Source: Bacillota bacterium (lineage in GTDB: Bacteria > Bacillota > Clostridia > Christensenellales > Aristaeellaceae). From it: DNA of 33,308 nt. Every line of letters starts with the position of its first letter. Position 1 is the first letter of the stretch. The stretch is taken from contig JAEYCB010000023.1 in NCBI GenBank assembly GCA_023404345.1, positions 1 through 33,308 on the forward strand, written 5' to 3'. Under the pieces are notes generated by a model. It saw nothing but the letters and a program-made list of their open reading frames with translations. It was not told the DNA's origin and ran no database searches. Position numbers and translations under genes: made by a program. Below, in pieces: positions 14,966 to 22,318 of the stretch.

Positions 14966-16879
14966 ATGAAACGAATTGCTGCTTGTCTGTCGGCCCTGCT
15001 GCTAATGTTGCCCCTGGCAACGGAAGTCGCAGCGTCGCTTGCGGAGACGCAGGTGACAATCACGCTCAGCACGGGAGAAAGCATTGCTCCCACGCAGTCC
15101 GGTGGCGTTGAAACCAAGGCGCCTGCCGCGTCCCTGACGGCAGCGCCTACCACCGCGCCGACGGATACACCTGTGCCCACCGGTACGCCTGCCCCTACCC
15201 CGGCTCCTACCGAATCGCACCCTACGCTTAAATATGGCGATCAGGGCGAGGCAGTGAGCGAGCTTCAGAGCCGGTTGAGCGAACTGGGCTACTATGTGGG
15301 CCGTATCAGCGGCAATTTTCTTGAGGGAACGCAAAACGGCGTGAAACGCTTCCAGGAGGACTACGGCCTGGAAGCAACCGGTGAACTGGTCCCTGAAAGC
15401 GCCGAACTGCTGGAGAAAGCCGAGTATCGCTCCCTGCGCTACGGCGATGATGGAGACGACGTGAAGCGACTGCAGACGGTGCTGCGCGAACTGGGCTATT
15501 TGGACGCCAATTCCACAGGCAAATACCGCGCGGCTACGCAGGAGGCCGTGGCGGCTTTCCAAGAGGCCATGGGCGTGAAAGCAACCGGTGAGGCGGATTT
15601 GGAGACGCAGCGCCTGCTCTTTGGCGATACGGCGCTGGCCAAGGGTGCGCAGCCCACGCCTACGCCGGACCCGGATGCGGACCTTGGCGACATCAACGAC
15701 GTGGTGATGGTGGAGGACGGCGCCAGTACACCCGACAGCCTGGGCACCAACGAATACGGCGGGCAAAAGCTGCAACGCGGCGACCAGGGCGAGGAGGTCA
15801 AGCAGGTGCAGACTCGCCTGACGGAGCTGGGTTTCTTCACCGGCCCCATCAGCGGCAACTACATGAACCAGACCATTGCGGCCGTGAAGGCGTTCCAGGA
15901 GCACAACGGCATGTTCGTCACTGGCGAAACCGACCAGGAAACCTGGGATATGCTCTTCAACAGCAGCGACGTGCTGGATATCAGCGCCACCGCCCGCCCC
16001 ACGCCTGTGCCCACACCCGTGCCTTACGCCATCACTGTGGACGTGCGCAATCAGGTGACCATCGTCTATGGCTTGGACGAAAACGGCGAATACACTGTGC
16101 CCGTCAAGCAAATGGTGTGCTCTACGGGCATGAAGGCTACTCCCAGTGATGTGGGCGAATGGGTCCTGAATGGCCGCAAGGCGCGCTGGTGCTATTTCCC
16201 CACCTGGGGCAGCCACGCCCAGTACTGGACCCGCATCAATGACAGCATTGCCTTCCACAGCGTGATCTATAACAGCGTGGACCTGAATAACATGAGTACC
16301 AAGAGCTACAGGTTGCTGGGCTCGCGTGCTTCGCACGGGTGCATTCGCCTTTTGGTAAGCGATGCCAAGTGGATTTATGACAACGTTGGCGAAGGCGTGG
16401 TAGTCACCGTTACCGAGGATTTGCCCGATGATGAGGAACTGCGCAAAGCGGTAGCGGCGCCTCCGCTCAATTCCAGCAAAACCGGCCCCGTAACCACGCC
16501 CGAACCTACGCCCGCTCCCGAATATGTGTCCGGCGGCATGCCGCCCCAACCTTTTGAAAAGCTCAAGAAAGGAACGGAAAGCGAGGCAGTGTACTGGCTC
16601 CAGTGCCGCCTCAAGGAGCTGGGCTACTACACCGGCACCATTACCGGCGGTTACTACAGCGGCACTCAGAAGGCTGTGAAGGCGTTCCAGAAGGCCAATG
16701 GTATCTATGCAACCGGCACCGCCGATGAAGAGACCCTTGAAGCCATCTATGCTGACGTGATGGACCCGCAGGCCACCCCACCCGTCACGCCGACGCCGGA
16801 GCCCACCCCGGAACCTACGTCTACCCCGGAGCCTACCCCAGCGACCGAACCTGGAAAAAAATCCAATAATAACGCCTGA
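14966..16879 (+). CDS. L,D-transpeptidase (YkuD) with four peptidoglycan-binding modules
   Basis: 637 residues. The ATG at 14966 follows GGAAAGGA and opens a signal peptide (MKRIAACLSALLLMLPLA, cleavage near residue 25). A Thr/Pro-rich linker leads to PG_binding_1 modules at about 88-150, 157-220 and 269-330, each with the pattern GD.G..V..LQ..L.ELGY and a second helix ..AV.AFQ. The YkuD catalytic domain runs about 354-490 with the active-site motif SRASHGCIRL: His457 and nucleophile Cys459. A fourth binding module (about 533-595) and a Pro/Thr/Glu-rich tail complete it. The enzyme forms 3-3 crosslinks in peptidoglycan or attaches wall proteins. It acts outside the membrane; the tail has no membrane anchor. 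Confidence 0.93.
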   Translation: MKRIAACLSALLLMLPLATEVAASLAETQVTITLSTGESIAPTQSGGVETKAPAASLTAAPTTAPTDTPVPTGTPAPTPAPTESHPTLKYGDQGEAVSELQSRLSELGYYVGRISGNFLEGTQNGVKRFQEDYGLEATGELVPESAELLEKAEYRSLRYGDDGDDVKRLQTVLRELGYLDANSTGKYRAATQEAVAAFQEAMGVKATGEADLETQRLLFGDTALAKGAQPTPTPDPDADLGDINDVVMVEDGASTPDSLGTNEYGGQKLQRGDQGEEVKQVQTRLTELGFFTGPISGNYMNQTIAAVKAFQEHNGMFVTGETDQETWDMLFNSSDVLDISATARPTPVPTPVPYAITVDVRNQVTIVYGLDENGEYTVPVKQMVCSTGMKATPSDVGEWVLNGRKARWCYFPTWGSHAQYWTRINDSIAFHSVIYNSVDLNNMSTKSYRLLGSRASHGCIRLLVSDAKWIYDNVGEGVVVTVTEDLPDDEELRKAVAAPPLNSSKTGPVTTPEPTPAPEYVSGGMPPQPFEKLKKGTESEAVYWLQCRLKELGYYTGTITGGYYSGTQKAVKAFQKANGIYATGTADEETLEAIYADVMDPQATPPVTPTPEPTPEPTSTPEPTPATEPGKKSNNNA

Positions 16880-16905
16880 GGCGTAAACGGGTTTAGGAGG
16901 GAAGC

Positions 16906-17577
16906 ATGAAACGTACCAGCCTGAAAAACCGGAAGCTGCCGGATTATACCCGTGGGGAAGAGATCTTCAACATGGTGTCGCACATCGTGGGCGGCGCGTT
17001 TGGCATCGCTGCGCTGGTGCTGTGCCTGGTTTCCTCCATCCTCAAAGGTGATCCCTGGTCCATCGTGGGCAGTGTGGTATACGGCGTGGCCATGGTACTT
17101 CTTTATACCATGTCCAGCGTATACCACGGCCTGCTGCCGGAAATGGCCAAAAAGGTGATGCAGGTACTGGATCACTGTACCATCTATCTGCTCATCGCGG
17201 GTACGTATACACCTATCGCGCTGTGCGCTATCCGGCCTGCCTATCCTATCTGGGGCTGGGCCCTGTTTGGTGGAGTGTGGGCTATCGCCATCGTGGCGAT
17301 TGTCTTTACCGCCATTGATCTGAAGAAGTACGCTGTGCTTTCCATGATTTGCTACATTGGCATGGGCTGGTGCGTGGTGCTGGCGGCCGATCCTGTGCTT
17401 AATACCATTCCTTTGCCCGGGCTGATGTGGTTGCTGGCCGGTGGTATTGCCTATACGCTGGGCGCCGTTCTTTACGGGGTGGGCCGGAAACATCGCTATA
17501 TACATTCAGTGTTTCACTTGTTTGTACTGGCGGGCAGCATTCTGCACTTTGTGTGTATTTTTGGCTACATCATCTGA
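16906..17577 (+). CDS. Hemolysin III / PAQR-type membrane protein
   Basis: 223 residues with seven hydrophobic spans. Conserved motifs of the family are visible: GEEIFNMVSHIVGG at the N-terminus, MSSVYHGL, LDHCTIYLLIAGTYTP, and HSVFHLFVLAGSILHF near the C-terminus. The Ser/His/Asp set in these motifs is the presumed metal site. Bacterial members (YqfA/YplQ) are linked to membrane lipid homeostasis; the hemolysin name is historical. RBS TTAGGAGGG precedes the ATG at 16906, 26 nt after the L,D-transpeptidase stop. It is the last gene before the iron operon promoter. Confidence 0.9.
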   Translation: MKRTSLKNRKLPDYTRGEEIFNMVSHIVGGAFGIAALVLCLVSSILKGDPWSIVGSVVYGVAMVLLYTMSSVYHGLLPEMAKKVMQVLDHCTIYLLIAGTYTPIALCAIRPAYPIWGWALFGGVWAIAIVAIVFTAIDLKKYAVLSMICYIGMGWCVVLAADPVLNTIPLPGLMWLLAGGIAYTLGAVLYGVGRKHRYIHSVFHLFVLAGSILHFVCIFGYII

Positions 17578-17627
17578 CGACGTTTGACAGGCAACTTTTT
17601 AAAGACAAAAAACAGATAAATTATGGC

Positions 17628-17656
17628 TTGACAAATCCAGTTAAGGATGATAAACT
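17628..17656 (+). promoter_or_regulatory. Promoter of the feo operon
   Basis: TTGACA (17628-17633), 17-bp spacer, TAAACT (17651-17656). A transcript would start near 17663, inside the left arm of the dyad described next. Confidence 0.75.
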
Positions 17657-17658
17657 TC

Positions 17659-17694
17659 ATGGCGGTTAGAGGGTTAATATCCTCTAACCGCCAT
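17659..17694 (+). promoter_or_regulatory. 14-bp inverted repeat over the feo transcription start
   Basis: ATGGCGGTTAGAGG pairs perfectly with CCTCTAACCGCCAT around an 8-nt loop; four Ts follow. It could be a terminator for the upstream PAQR gene, a leader hairpin of the feo mRNA, or an operator dyad. The sequence does not decide. Confidence 0.65.
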
Positions 17695-17701
17695 TTTGAC
17701 A

Positions 17702-17721
17702 CGTGAGTTAGTCAAAACAAA
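17702..17721 (+). promoter_or_regulatory. Feo repeated element, copy 1 (before feoA1)
   Basis: CGTGAGTTAG followed by TCAAAACAAA. It ends 22 nt before the feoA1 start and matches copy 2 at 17 of 20 positions. It overlaps an inverted repeat TTTTGAC-N10-GTCAAAA (17694-17717). It may be a metalloregulator site or an mRNA element. Confidence 0.5.
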
Positions 17722-17743
17722 TTAAAAAGGCGGGGGAGATGAA

Positions 17744-17956
17744 ATGATGCCATTGGCGATGGCAAGCGTGGGCGATGTCAACATCATCCGCAAGATCACC
17801 GGCAGGGATGATGTGCGTCAGCGTCTGGCGGAGCTTGGATTCGTGGTGGGAGAGCAGGTTACGGTTGTAAGCGAGCTGAGCGGCAACCTGATTCTCAACG
17901 TCAAGGAAAGCCGCGTTGCCCTGGACAAGACGATGGCCATGCGCATCATGGTCTGA
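17744..17956 (+). CDS. feoA: FeoA protein, first copy
   Basis: 70 residues forming one SH3-like FeoA domain. Start ATG at 17744 (a second ATG follows directly) after GGGGGAGA. Typical features: GDVNIIRKITG, then VRQRLAELGFVVGEQVTVVSE and a C-terminal strand ending MAMRIMV. FeoA is a small cytoplasmic partner needed for FeoB-dependent ferrous iron uptake. It is 21 nt from a second feoA, an arrangement common in Clostridia. Confidence 0.92.
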   Translation: MMPLAMASVGDVNIIRKITGRDDVRQRLAELGFVVGEQVTVVSELSGNLILNVKESRVALDKTMAMRIMV

Positions 17957-17977
17957 AACAAGAGGAGGAGAGACCCA

Positions 17978-18199
17978 ATGAAAACCCTGAAGGAAGTCAG
18001 AATCGGAGAATCGGCCATCATCAGGAAGCTGCATGGCGAGGGCGCGCTCAAGCGGCGCATCATGGACATGGGCCTGACGAAGGGAACCGAGGTGTATGTG
18101 CGCAAGGTCGCACCGCTGGGCGACCCCATGGAGCTGACGGTGCGCGGATACGAGCTGTCCGTGCGCAAGAGCGATGCGGAAAACATCGAGGTGGAGTGA
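17978..18199 (+). CDS. feoA: FeoA protein, second copy
   Basis: 73 residues, a separate FeoA domain: IGESAIIRKLHGEGALKRRIMDMGLTKGTEVYVRKVAPLGDPMELTVRGYELSVRKSDAENIEV. It keeps the canonical R.MDMGLTKG and PLGDP signatures better than the first copy, so it is probably the classical FeoA and the first a diverged paralogue. RBS AGAGGAGGAG precedes the ATG. The 50-nt gap to feoB contains the second copy of the repeated element. Confidence 0.93.
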   Translation: MKTLKEVRIGESAIIRKLHGEGALKRRIMDMGLTKGTEVYVRKVAPLGDPMELTVRGYELSVRKSDAENIEVE

Positions 18200-18211
18200 T
18201 TCTTTTTTCTC

Positions 18212-18231
18212 CGTGAGTTAGCTATAACAAA
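18212..18231 (+). promoter_or_regulatory. Feo repeated element, copy 2 (before feoB)
   Basis: CGTGAGTTAG followed by CTATAACAAA, 18 nt before the feoB start. The core GTTAGCTATAAC is partly palindromic. A T-rich run (TCTTTTTTCT) precedes it. Confidence 0.5.
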
Positions 18232-18249
18232 CATTGAGGAGGCGGCGGT

Positions 18250-20580
18250 ATGTCCACTAAGATCGCCCTGGCGGGCAATCCAAACTGCGGTAAAACCACC
18301 ATGTTCAACGACCTGACCGGTTCCAACCAGTACGTTGGCAACTGGCCGGGCGTGACGGTGGAAAAGAAGGAAGGCAGGCTCAAAGGCGAGACGGATGTCA
18401 TCATTCAGGACCTGCCCGGCATTTACAGCCTTTCGCCCTATACGCTGGAAGAGGTGATCGCCCGCGGCTATCTGGTGAATGAGCGGCCGGATGCGATTAT
18501 CAACATCGTGGACGCCACCAATATCGAGCGCAACCTGTACCTGACCACGCAGCTGGCCGAATTGGGGATTCCCATGGTGATCGCCCTGAACATGATCGAC
18601 GTGACGCGCAAGAACGGCGACAAAATCGATCTGCGCAAACTTGGCGAGGCGCTGGGCTGCGAGGTGGTGGAAACCAGCGCCCTCAGGGGCGAGGGCAGCC
18701 GCGAGGCAGCCCGCAGGGCCGCCGGGCTGGCGGGGAAAAAGGCGTGCGAGCCGCCGCATGTGTTTGCCGGGAGCGTGGAGCATGCCCTTGCGCATATCGA
18801 GGATCTGATCACGCACCGCGACGGGCAGGAGGCCGTACACCATCACCATGCCGACGGCAGCCGGCATGAGGGCGGCATCGTGCCCGACCACCTCGCCCGC
18901 TGGTACGCCATCAAGCTCTTTGAGCGCGACGAAAAGGTGATGGAGGAGCTCAGCCTTCCGGCCGGCATCAAGTCCGCCATCGAAGATGCCATCAAAGACT
19001 GCGAAACCGAGATGGACGACGATTCGGAATCCATTATCACCAATCAGCGCTACGCCTATATCAACCGTCTGGTGTCCGCCTGCGTCAAAAAGGGTCGGCC
19101 CAAGGGCGCGCTGACCGCCTCGGACAAGATCGACCGCGTGGTGACCAACCGCTTTCTGGCCCTGCCCATCTTCGTGCTGGTGATGGGGTTGGTGTACTAT
19201 ATCGCGGTCAGCACCATCGGCACCATCGTGACCGACTTCACCAACGATGTGTTCGTGGGCGAGTGGATTCAGGAGCCCGTGCGCGGCTGGCTGGAGGGCA
19301 TCGGCACCGCCGGATGGCTGGTGGGGCTGGTATGCGATGGCATCATCGCCGGCGTGGGCGCGGTGATCGGCTTCGTTCCGCAGATGCTGGTGCTGTTCTT
19401 CATGCTGGCCATCCTGGAGGACGTGGGCTACATGGCCCGTATCGCCTTCATCATGGACCGCATCTTCCGCAAGTTCGGCCTGTCGGGCAAGAGCTTCATC
19501 CCCATGCTGATCGGCACCGGCTGCGGTGTGCCGGGCGTGATGGCCTCGCGCACCATTGAAAACGACCGCGACCGCAAGATGACCATCCTCACCACCACCT
19601 TCATCCCCTGCAGCGCCAAGATGCCCATCATCGGCCTCATCGCCGGCGCGCTGTTCCACAACGCGGGCTGGGTCGCCACCTCGGCGTACTTCATCGGCGT
19701 GGCCGCCATCATCATCAGCGGCATCATCCTCAAAAAGACCCGCATCTTCGCGGGCGATCCCGCTCCCTTCGTCATGGAGCTGCCCGCCTACCATGCGCCG
19801 TCCGCCAAAAACGTGCTGCATTCGATGTGGGAGCGCGGCTGGAGCTTTATCAAGCGCGCGGGCACGGTGATTCTGGTTTCCGCCATCGTGATCTGGTTCA
19901 CGCAGGGCTACGGCTGGGAGGCCCGGATACCGGAGGAAGCGATGGCTGCGGACGCGGAGGTGGTGGAGATCGTCGATGCGCCCGTCACCTTCGGCGCTGT
20001 TGAAAATACCGACAACAGCATTCTGGGCCGCATCGGTTCTGCGGTGGCGCCCGCGTTTGAGCCGCTGGGATTCGGCGACTGGAAGCCCACGGTGGCCACG
20101 GTGCTGGGTCTGGTGGCAAAGGAGGAGGTTGTCAACGTCTTTGGCATCCTCTACAACACCGATACCGACGAGCGCGATACAGCCACGCTGCTGGAAGAGG
20201 GCTCCGACGAGGAAATGGAGCAGGGCCTCAGCCCCATCGCTCAGAGCTTTGATGAGATGTCCGGCGGTTACGGCAGGCTTGCGGCCTTTGCCTTCATGAT
20301 TTTCAACCTCCTGTGCGCCCCGTGCTTTGCGGCGATCGGCGCCATCAAGCGCGAGATGAACAACGCCCGCTGGACATGGTTTGCTATTGGTTATCAGTGT
20401 GTGTTTGCCTATGTGATCGCATTGATTGTGTTTAGACTGGGCCTGTTGCTGGCGGGCGCGGGATTCACGGCATGGACGGCGGTTGCGCTTGTGCTGCTGG
20501 CGGGGCTGATCTACCTGCTGGTGCGCCCAAACCGTTATGACGAAAACCACCTGACCCGCAAGGTCAGCGTAGAAGCATAG
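18250..20580 (+). CDS. feoB: Ferrous iron transporter FeoB
   Basis: 776 residues, full length. N-terminal GTPase domain: G1 GNPNCGKT (9-16), switch region VGNWPGVTVEKKEG, G3 DLPG (54-57), G4 NMID (114-117), G5 SAL (143-145). A helical spacer follows and contains a histidine cluster VHHHH (196-200). The membrane part begins about residue 295 and has two Gate regions with GTGCGVPG and IPCSAKMP; the cysteines in these are the proposed ion path. The polar segment with EEGSDEEMEQG before the last spans is cytoplasmic. Start ATG follows GAGGAGGCGG. Codon third positions are very GC-rich up to about 20370 and less so in the last 200 bp. Confidence 0.96.
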   Translation: MSTKIALAGNPNCGKTTMFNDLTGSNQYVGNWPGVTVEKKEGRLKGETDVIIQDLPGIYSLSPYTLEEVIARGYLVNERPDAIINIVDATNIERNLYLTTQLAELGIPMVIALNMIDVTRKNGDKIDLRKLGEALGCEVVETSALRGEGSREAARRAAGLAGKKACEPPHVFAGSVEHALAHIEDLITHRDGQEAVHHHHADGSRHEGGIVPDHLARWYAIKLFERDEKVMEELSLPAGIKSAIEDAIKDCETEMDDDSESIITNQRYAYINRLVSACVKKGRPKGALTASDKIDRVVTNRFLALPIFVLVMGLVYYIAVSTIGTIVTDFTNDVFVGEWIQEPVRGWLEGIGTAGWLVGLVCDGIIAGVGAVIGFVPQMLVLFFMLAILEDVGYMARIAFIMDRIFRKFGLSGKSFIPMLIGTGCGVPGVMASRTIENDRDRKMTILTTTFIPCSAKMPIIGLIAGALFHNAGWVATSAYFIGVAAIIISGIILKKTRIFAGDPAPFVMELPAYHAPSAKNVLHSMWERGWSFIKRAGTVILVSAIVIWFTQGYGWEARIPEEAMAADAEVVEIVDAPVTFGAVENTDNSILGRIGSAVAPAFEPLGFGDWKPTVATVLGLVAKEEVVNVFGILYNTDTDERDTATLLEEGSDEEMEQGLSPIAQSFDEMSGGYGRLAAFAFMIFNLLCAPCFAAIGAIKREMNNARWTWFAIGYQCVFAYVIALIVFRLGLLLAGAGFTAWTAVALVLLAGLIYLLVRPNRYDENHLTRKVSVEA

Positions 20581-20614
20581 AAGTCCAAATCATACAGAGA
20601 GGAGCAGTGTAAAT

Positions 20615-20749
20615 ATGGCAACCTGGATTGTGGGCGGCGTGGTGCTGCTGGCGGCTGCGGCCGCTATATGGAAACTTGTCCGAGATCGGAAAAAGGGCGG
20701 GTGCAGCTGCGGTGGCGACTGCTCGCGCTGCTCCGGATGCGGACATTGA
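20615..20749 (+). CDS. FeoB-associated Cys-rich membrane protein
   Basis: 44 residues: one membrane span (about 3-22, starting MATWIVGGVVLL), a basic stretch KLVRDRKK and a cysteine-rich tail GGCSCGGDCSRCSGCGH with five cysteines and a terminal His. This is the PF12669-type companion found directly after feoB in many Firmicutes, thought to help iron transfer or FeoB assembly. RBS GAGAGGAG precedes the ATG; it ends just before the operon terminator. Confidence 0.88.
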   Translation: MATWIVGGVVLLAAAAAIWKLVRDRKKGGCSCGGDCSRCSGCGH

Positions 20750-20757
20750 CGTTTGGA

Positions 20758-20788
20758 GGGAGGGCGGAAGCCCTCCCCTTCTTTTTTC
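20758..20788 (+). terminator. Terminator of the feo operon
   Basis: GGGAGGGC and GCCCTCCC pair around a GGAA tetraloop, followed by a T-rich tract (TTCTTTTTT). Confidence 0.9.
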
Positions 20789-20798
20789 GGCCCGTGCG

Positions 20799-20827
20799 TT
20801 GCCTTTGTCCTGCACCTGTGCTACACT
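20799..20827 (+). promoter_or_regulatory. Promoter of the MATE gene
   Basis: TTGCCT (20799-20804), 17-bp spacer, TACACT (20822-20827), directly after the feo terminator. Confidence 0.65.
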
Positions 20828-20862
20828 GTGCATGATGTTATCCAGCAGGGGGGACTTGTTTC

Positions 20863-22194
20863 TTGGAACGTGATCTGACCCGCGGCAGCATTCGAAAGGG
20901 ATTGATTCTTTTCAGCCTTCCACTGATCGCGGGCAACTTGCTTCAACAATGCTATAACATAGTGGATACCTGGGTAGTGGGCCGCTTTTTGGGCAGTGTG
21001 GCGCTGGCCGCTGTGGGCAGCGCCTTTTCGCTGATGACGTTGCTGACCAGTCTGCTTTTGGGTCTGTGCATGGGCAGCGGGGTGGTTATGAGTCAGCTTT
21101 ACGGTCAGGGAGACCGTGAGGGGCTGCGCCGTGCGATGGGCAATGCTTTTGTGGGCATTGCGGCGGTAGCGCTGGCATTGACGGCAGCGGCCTTTGCGCT
21201 GCTGGACAGCCTGTTGGTATGGATGCGGGTGCCGGCGGAGGCAGTGGCTGACCTGCGGGGTTACCTTGGCGTAATATTCTGGGGTATTGGCTTTACGTTT
21301 CTGTATAATTTTTTTGCTACGGCTCTGCGCAGCGTGGGTAATTCTGCTGCGGCGTTGTGGTTTTTGCTGTGTGCTACAATAATCAATATTGTGCTGGACC
21401 TGTGGTTCGTAACGGGACTGGGCTGGGGTGTGGAGGGCGCAGCCCTGGCTACAGTGATTGCCCAAGCGGCGAGCGCAGCCGGAATTGCTGTGTATTATTA
21501 CTTGAAAATGGGGGATCTGCGTCCCGGTATGCGCCACCTGAAGCCGGACGGTAAACTGCTCAGGCGCATTGCGGTGGTTTCCGTACTCACGGGCGCCCAA
21601 CAGTCCATCATGAATTTTGGCATTCTGATGATTCAAAGCCTGGTCAACAGCTTTGGCGTAAACGTAATGGCTGCTTTTGCGGCCGGCGTGAAAATTGACG
21701 CCTTTGCCTACGCTCCGGCGCAGGATTTTGCCAATGGGTTTGCCACCTTTGTGGCGCAAAACGCAGGCGCGGGGCGTGCGGACAGGGTGCGGCGGGGCTT
21801 ACGGGAAGCGGCTGTGATGTCGCTGGGCTTTTGTGCGCTGGTATCGGCAGTCGTTGGGATTTTTGCCGCGCCGCTGCTGAGCATTTTCATTGACCCGTCG
21901 CAGGGAGATGTGCTGGCAGTGGGAGTGCATTATCTGCGTACGGAAGGATTGTGTTATGTGGGCATCGGTCTTTTGTTTTTGCTCTATGCCACCTACCGCG
22001 GTCTGGAACGTGCGGGTATGAGCATCGTGCTCACTGTAATTTCGCTGGGCCTGCGTGTGGTGCTGGCCTACTGGCTGGCTCCCTCATGGGGACTGGATGC
22101 GGTATGGTGGGCAATCCCCATCGGCTGGGCCGTGGCGGATGCAGTGGGACTGGCTGCGTTGAAACGTTCTATAACAACGCTAAGAAAGCGTTAA
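20863..22194 (+). CDS. MATE family multidrug/cation antiporter
   Basis: 443 residues with about twelve hydrophobic spans arranged as two similar halves. The N-terminus ERDLTRGSIRKGLILFSLPLIAG and the motif QQCYNIVDTWVVGRFLGSVALAAVG are typical of the NorM/DinF-like branch in Clostridia; a matching motif NSFGVNVMAAFAAGVKID opens the second half. Such proteins export drugs or metabolites in exchange for H+ or Na+. The start is TTG at 20863, with GGGGGGA about 11 nt upstream; no ATG or GTG lies nearer. It has its own promoter and is followed by the trk promoter. Confidence 0.92.
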   Translation: MERDLTRGSIRKGLILFSLPLIAGNLLQQCYNIVDTWVVGRFLGSVALAAVGSAFSLMTLLTSLLLGLCMGSGVVMSQLYGQGDREGLRRAMGNAFVGIAAVALALTAAAFALLDSLLVWMRVPAEAVADLRGYLGVIFWGIGFTFLYNFFATALRSVGNSAAALWFLLCATIINIVLDLWFVTGLGWGVEGAALATVIAQAASAAGIAVYYYLKMGDLRPGMRHLKPDGKLLRRIAVVSVLTGAQQSIMNFGILMIQSLVNSFGVNVMAAFAAGVKIDAFAYAPAQDFANGFATFVAQNAGAGRADRVRRGLREAAVMSLGFCALVSAVVGIFAAPLLSIFIDPSQGDVLAVGVHYLRTEGLCYVGIGLLFLLYATYRGLERAGMSIVLTVISLGLRVVLAYWLAPSWGLDAVWWAIPIGWAVADAVGLAALKRSITTLRKR

Positions 22195-22229
22195 AAACTC
22201 CGCGGACTGTAGGGCAGGGAGTACAGGGA

Positions 22230-22258
22230 TTCATTTTTGCCCTGTGATATGCTATAAT
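22230..22258 (+). promoter_or_regulatory. Promoter of trkA-trkH (extended -10)
   Basis: TATAAT at 22253-22258 preceded by TG one base upstream (TGCTATAAT), which makes an extended -10. The -35 (TTCATT, 22230-22235) is weak. Confidence 0.7.
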
Positions 22259-22318
22259 GATACACTGCGATTATAATTCCATTGATTTGTACTGCTTTGT
22301 GGATACGGAGGATGGATT

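Noticed and set aside
15002..16549. Minus-strand open frame of 515 codons
   Set aside because: Antisense of the L,D-transpeptidase, which has clear domains on the + strand.
17818..20550. Minus-strand open frame of 910 codons
   Set aside because: Antisense of feoA and feoB, explained by very high third-position GC. The His/Asp/Gly-rich product has no domain and no start signal.
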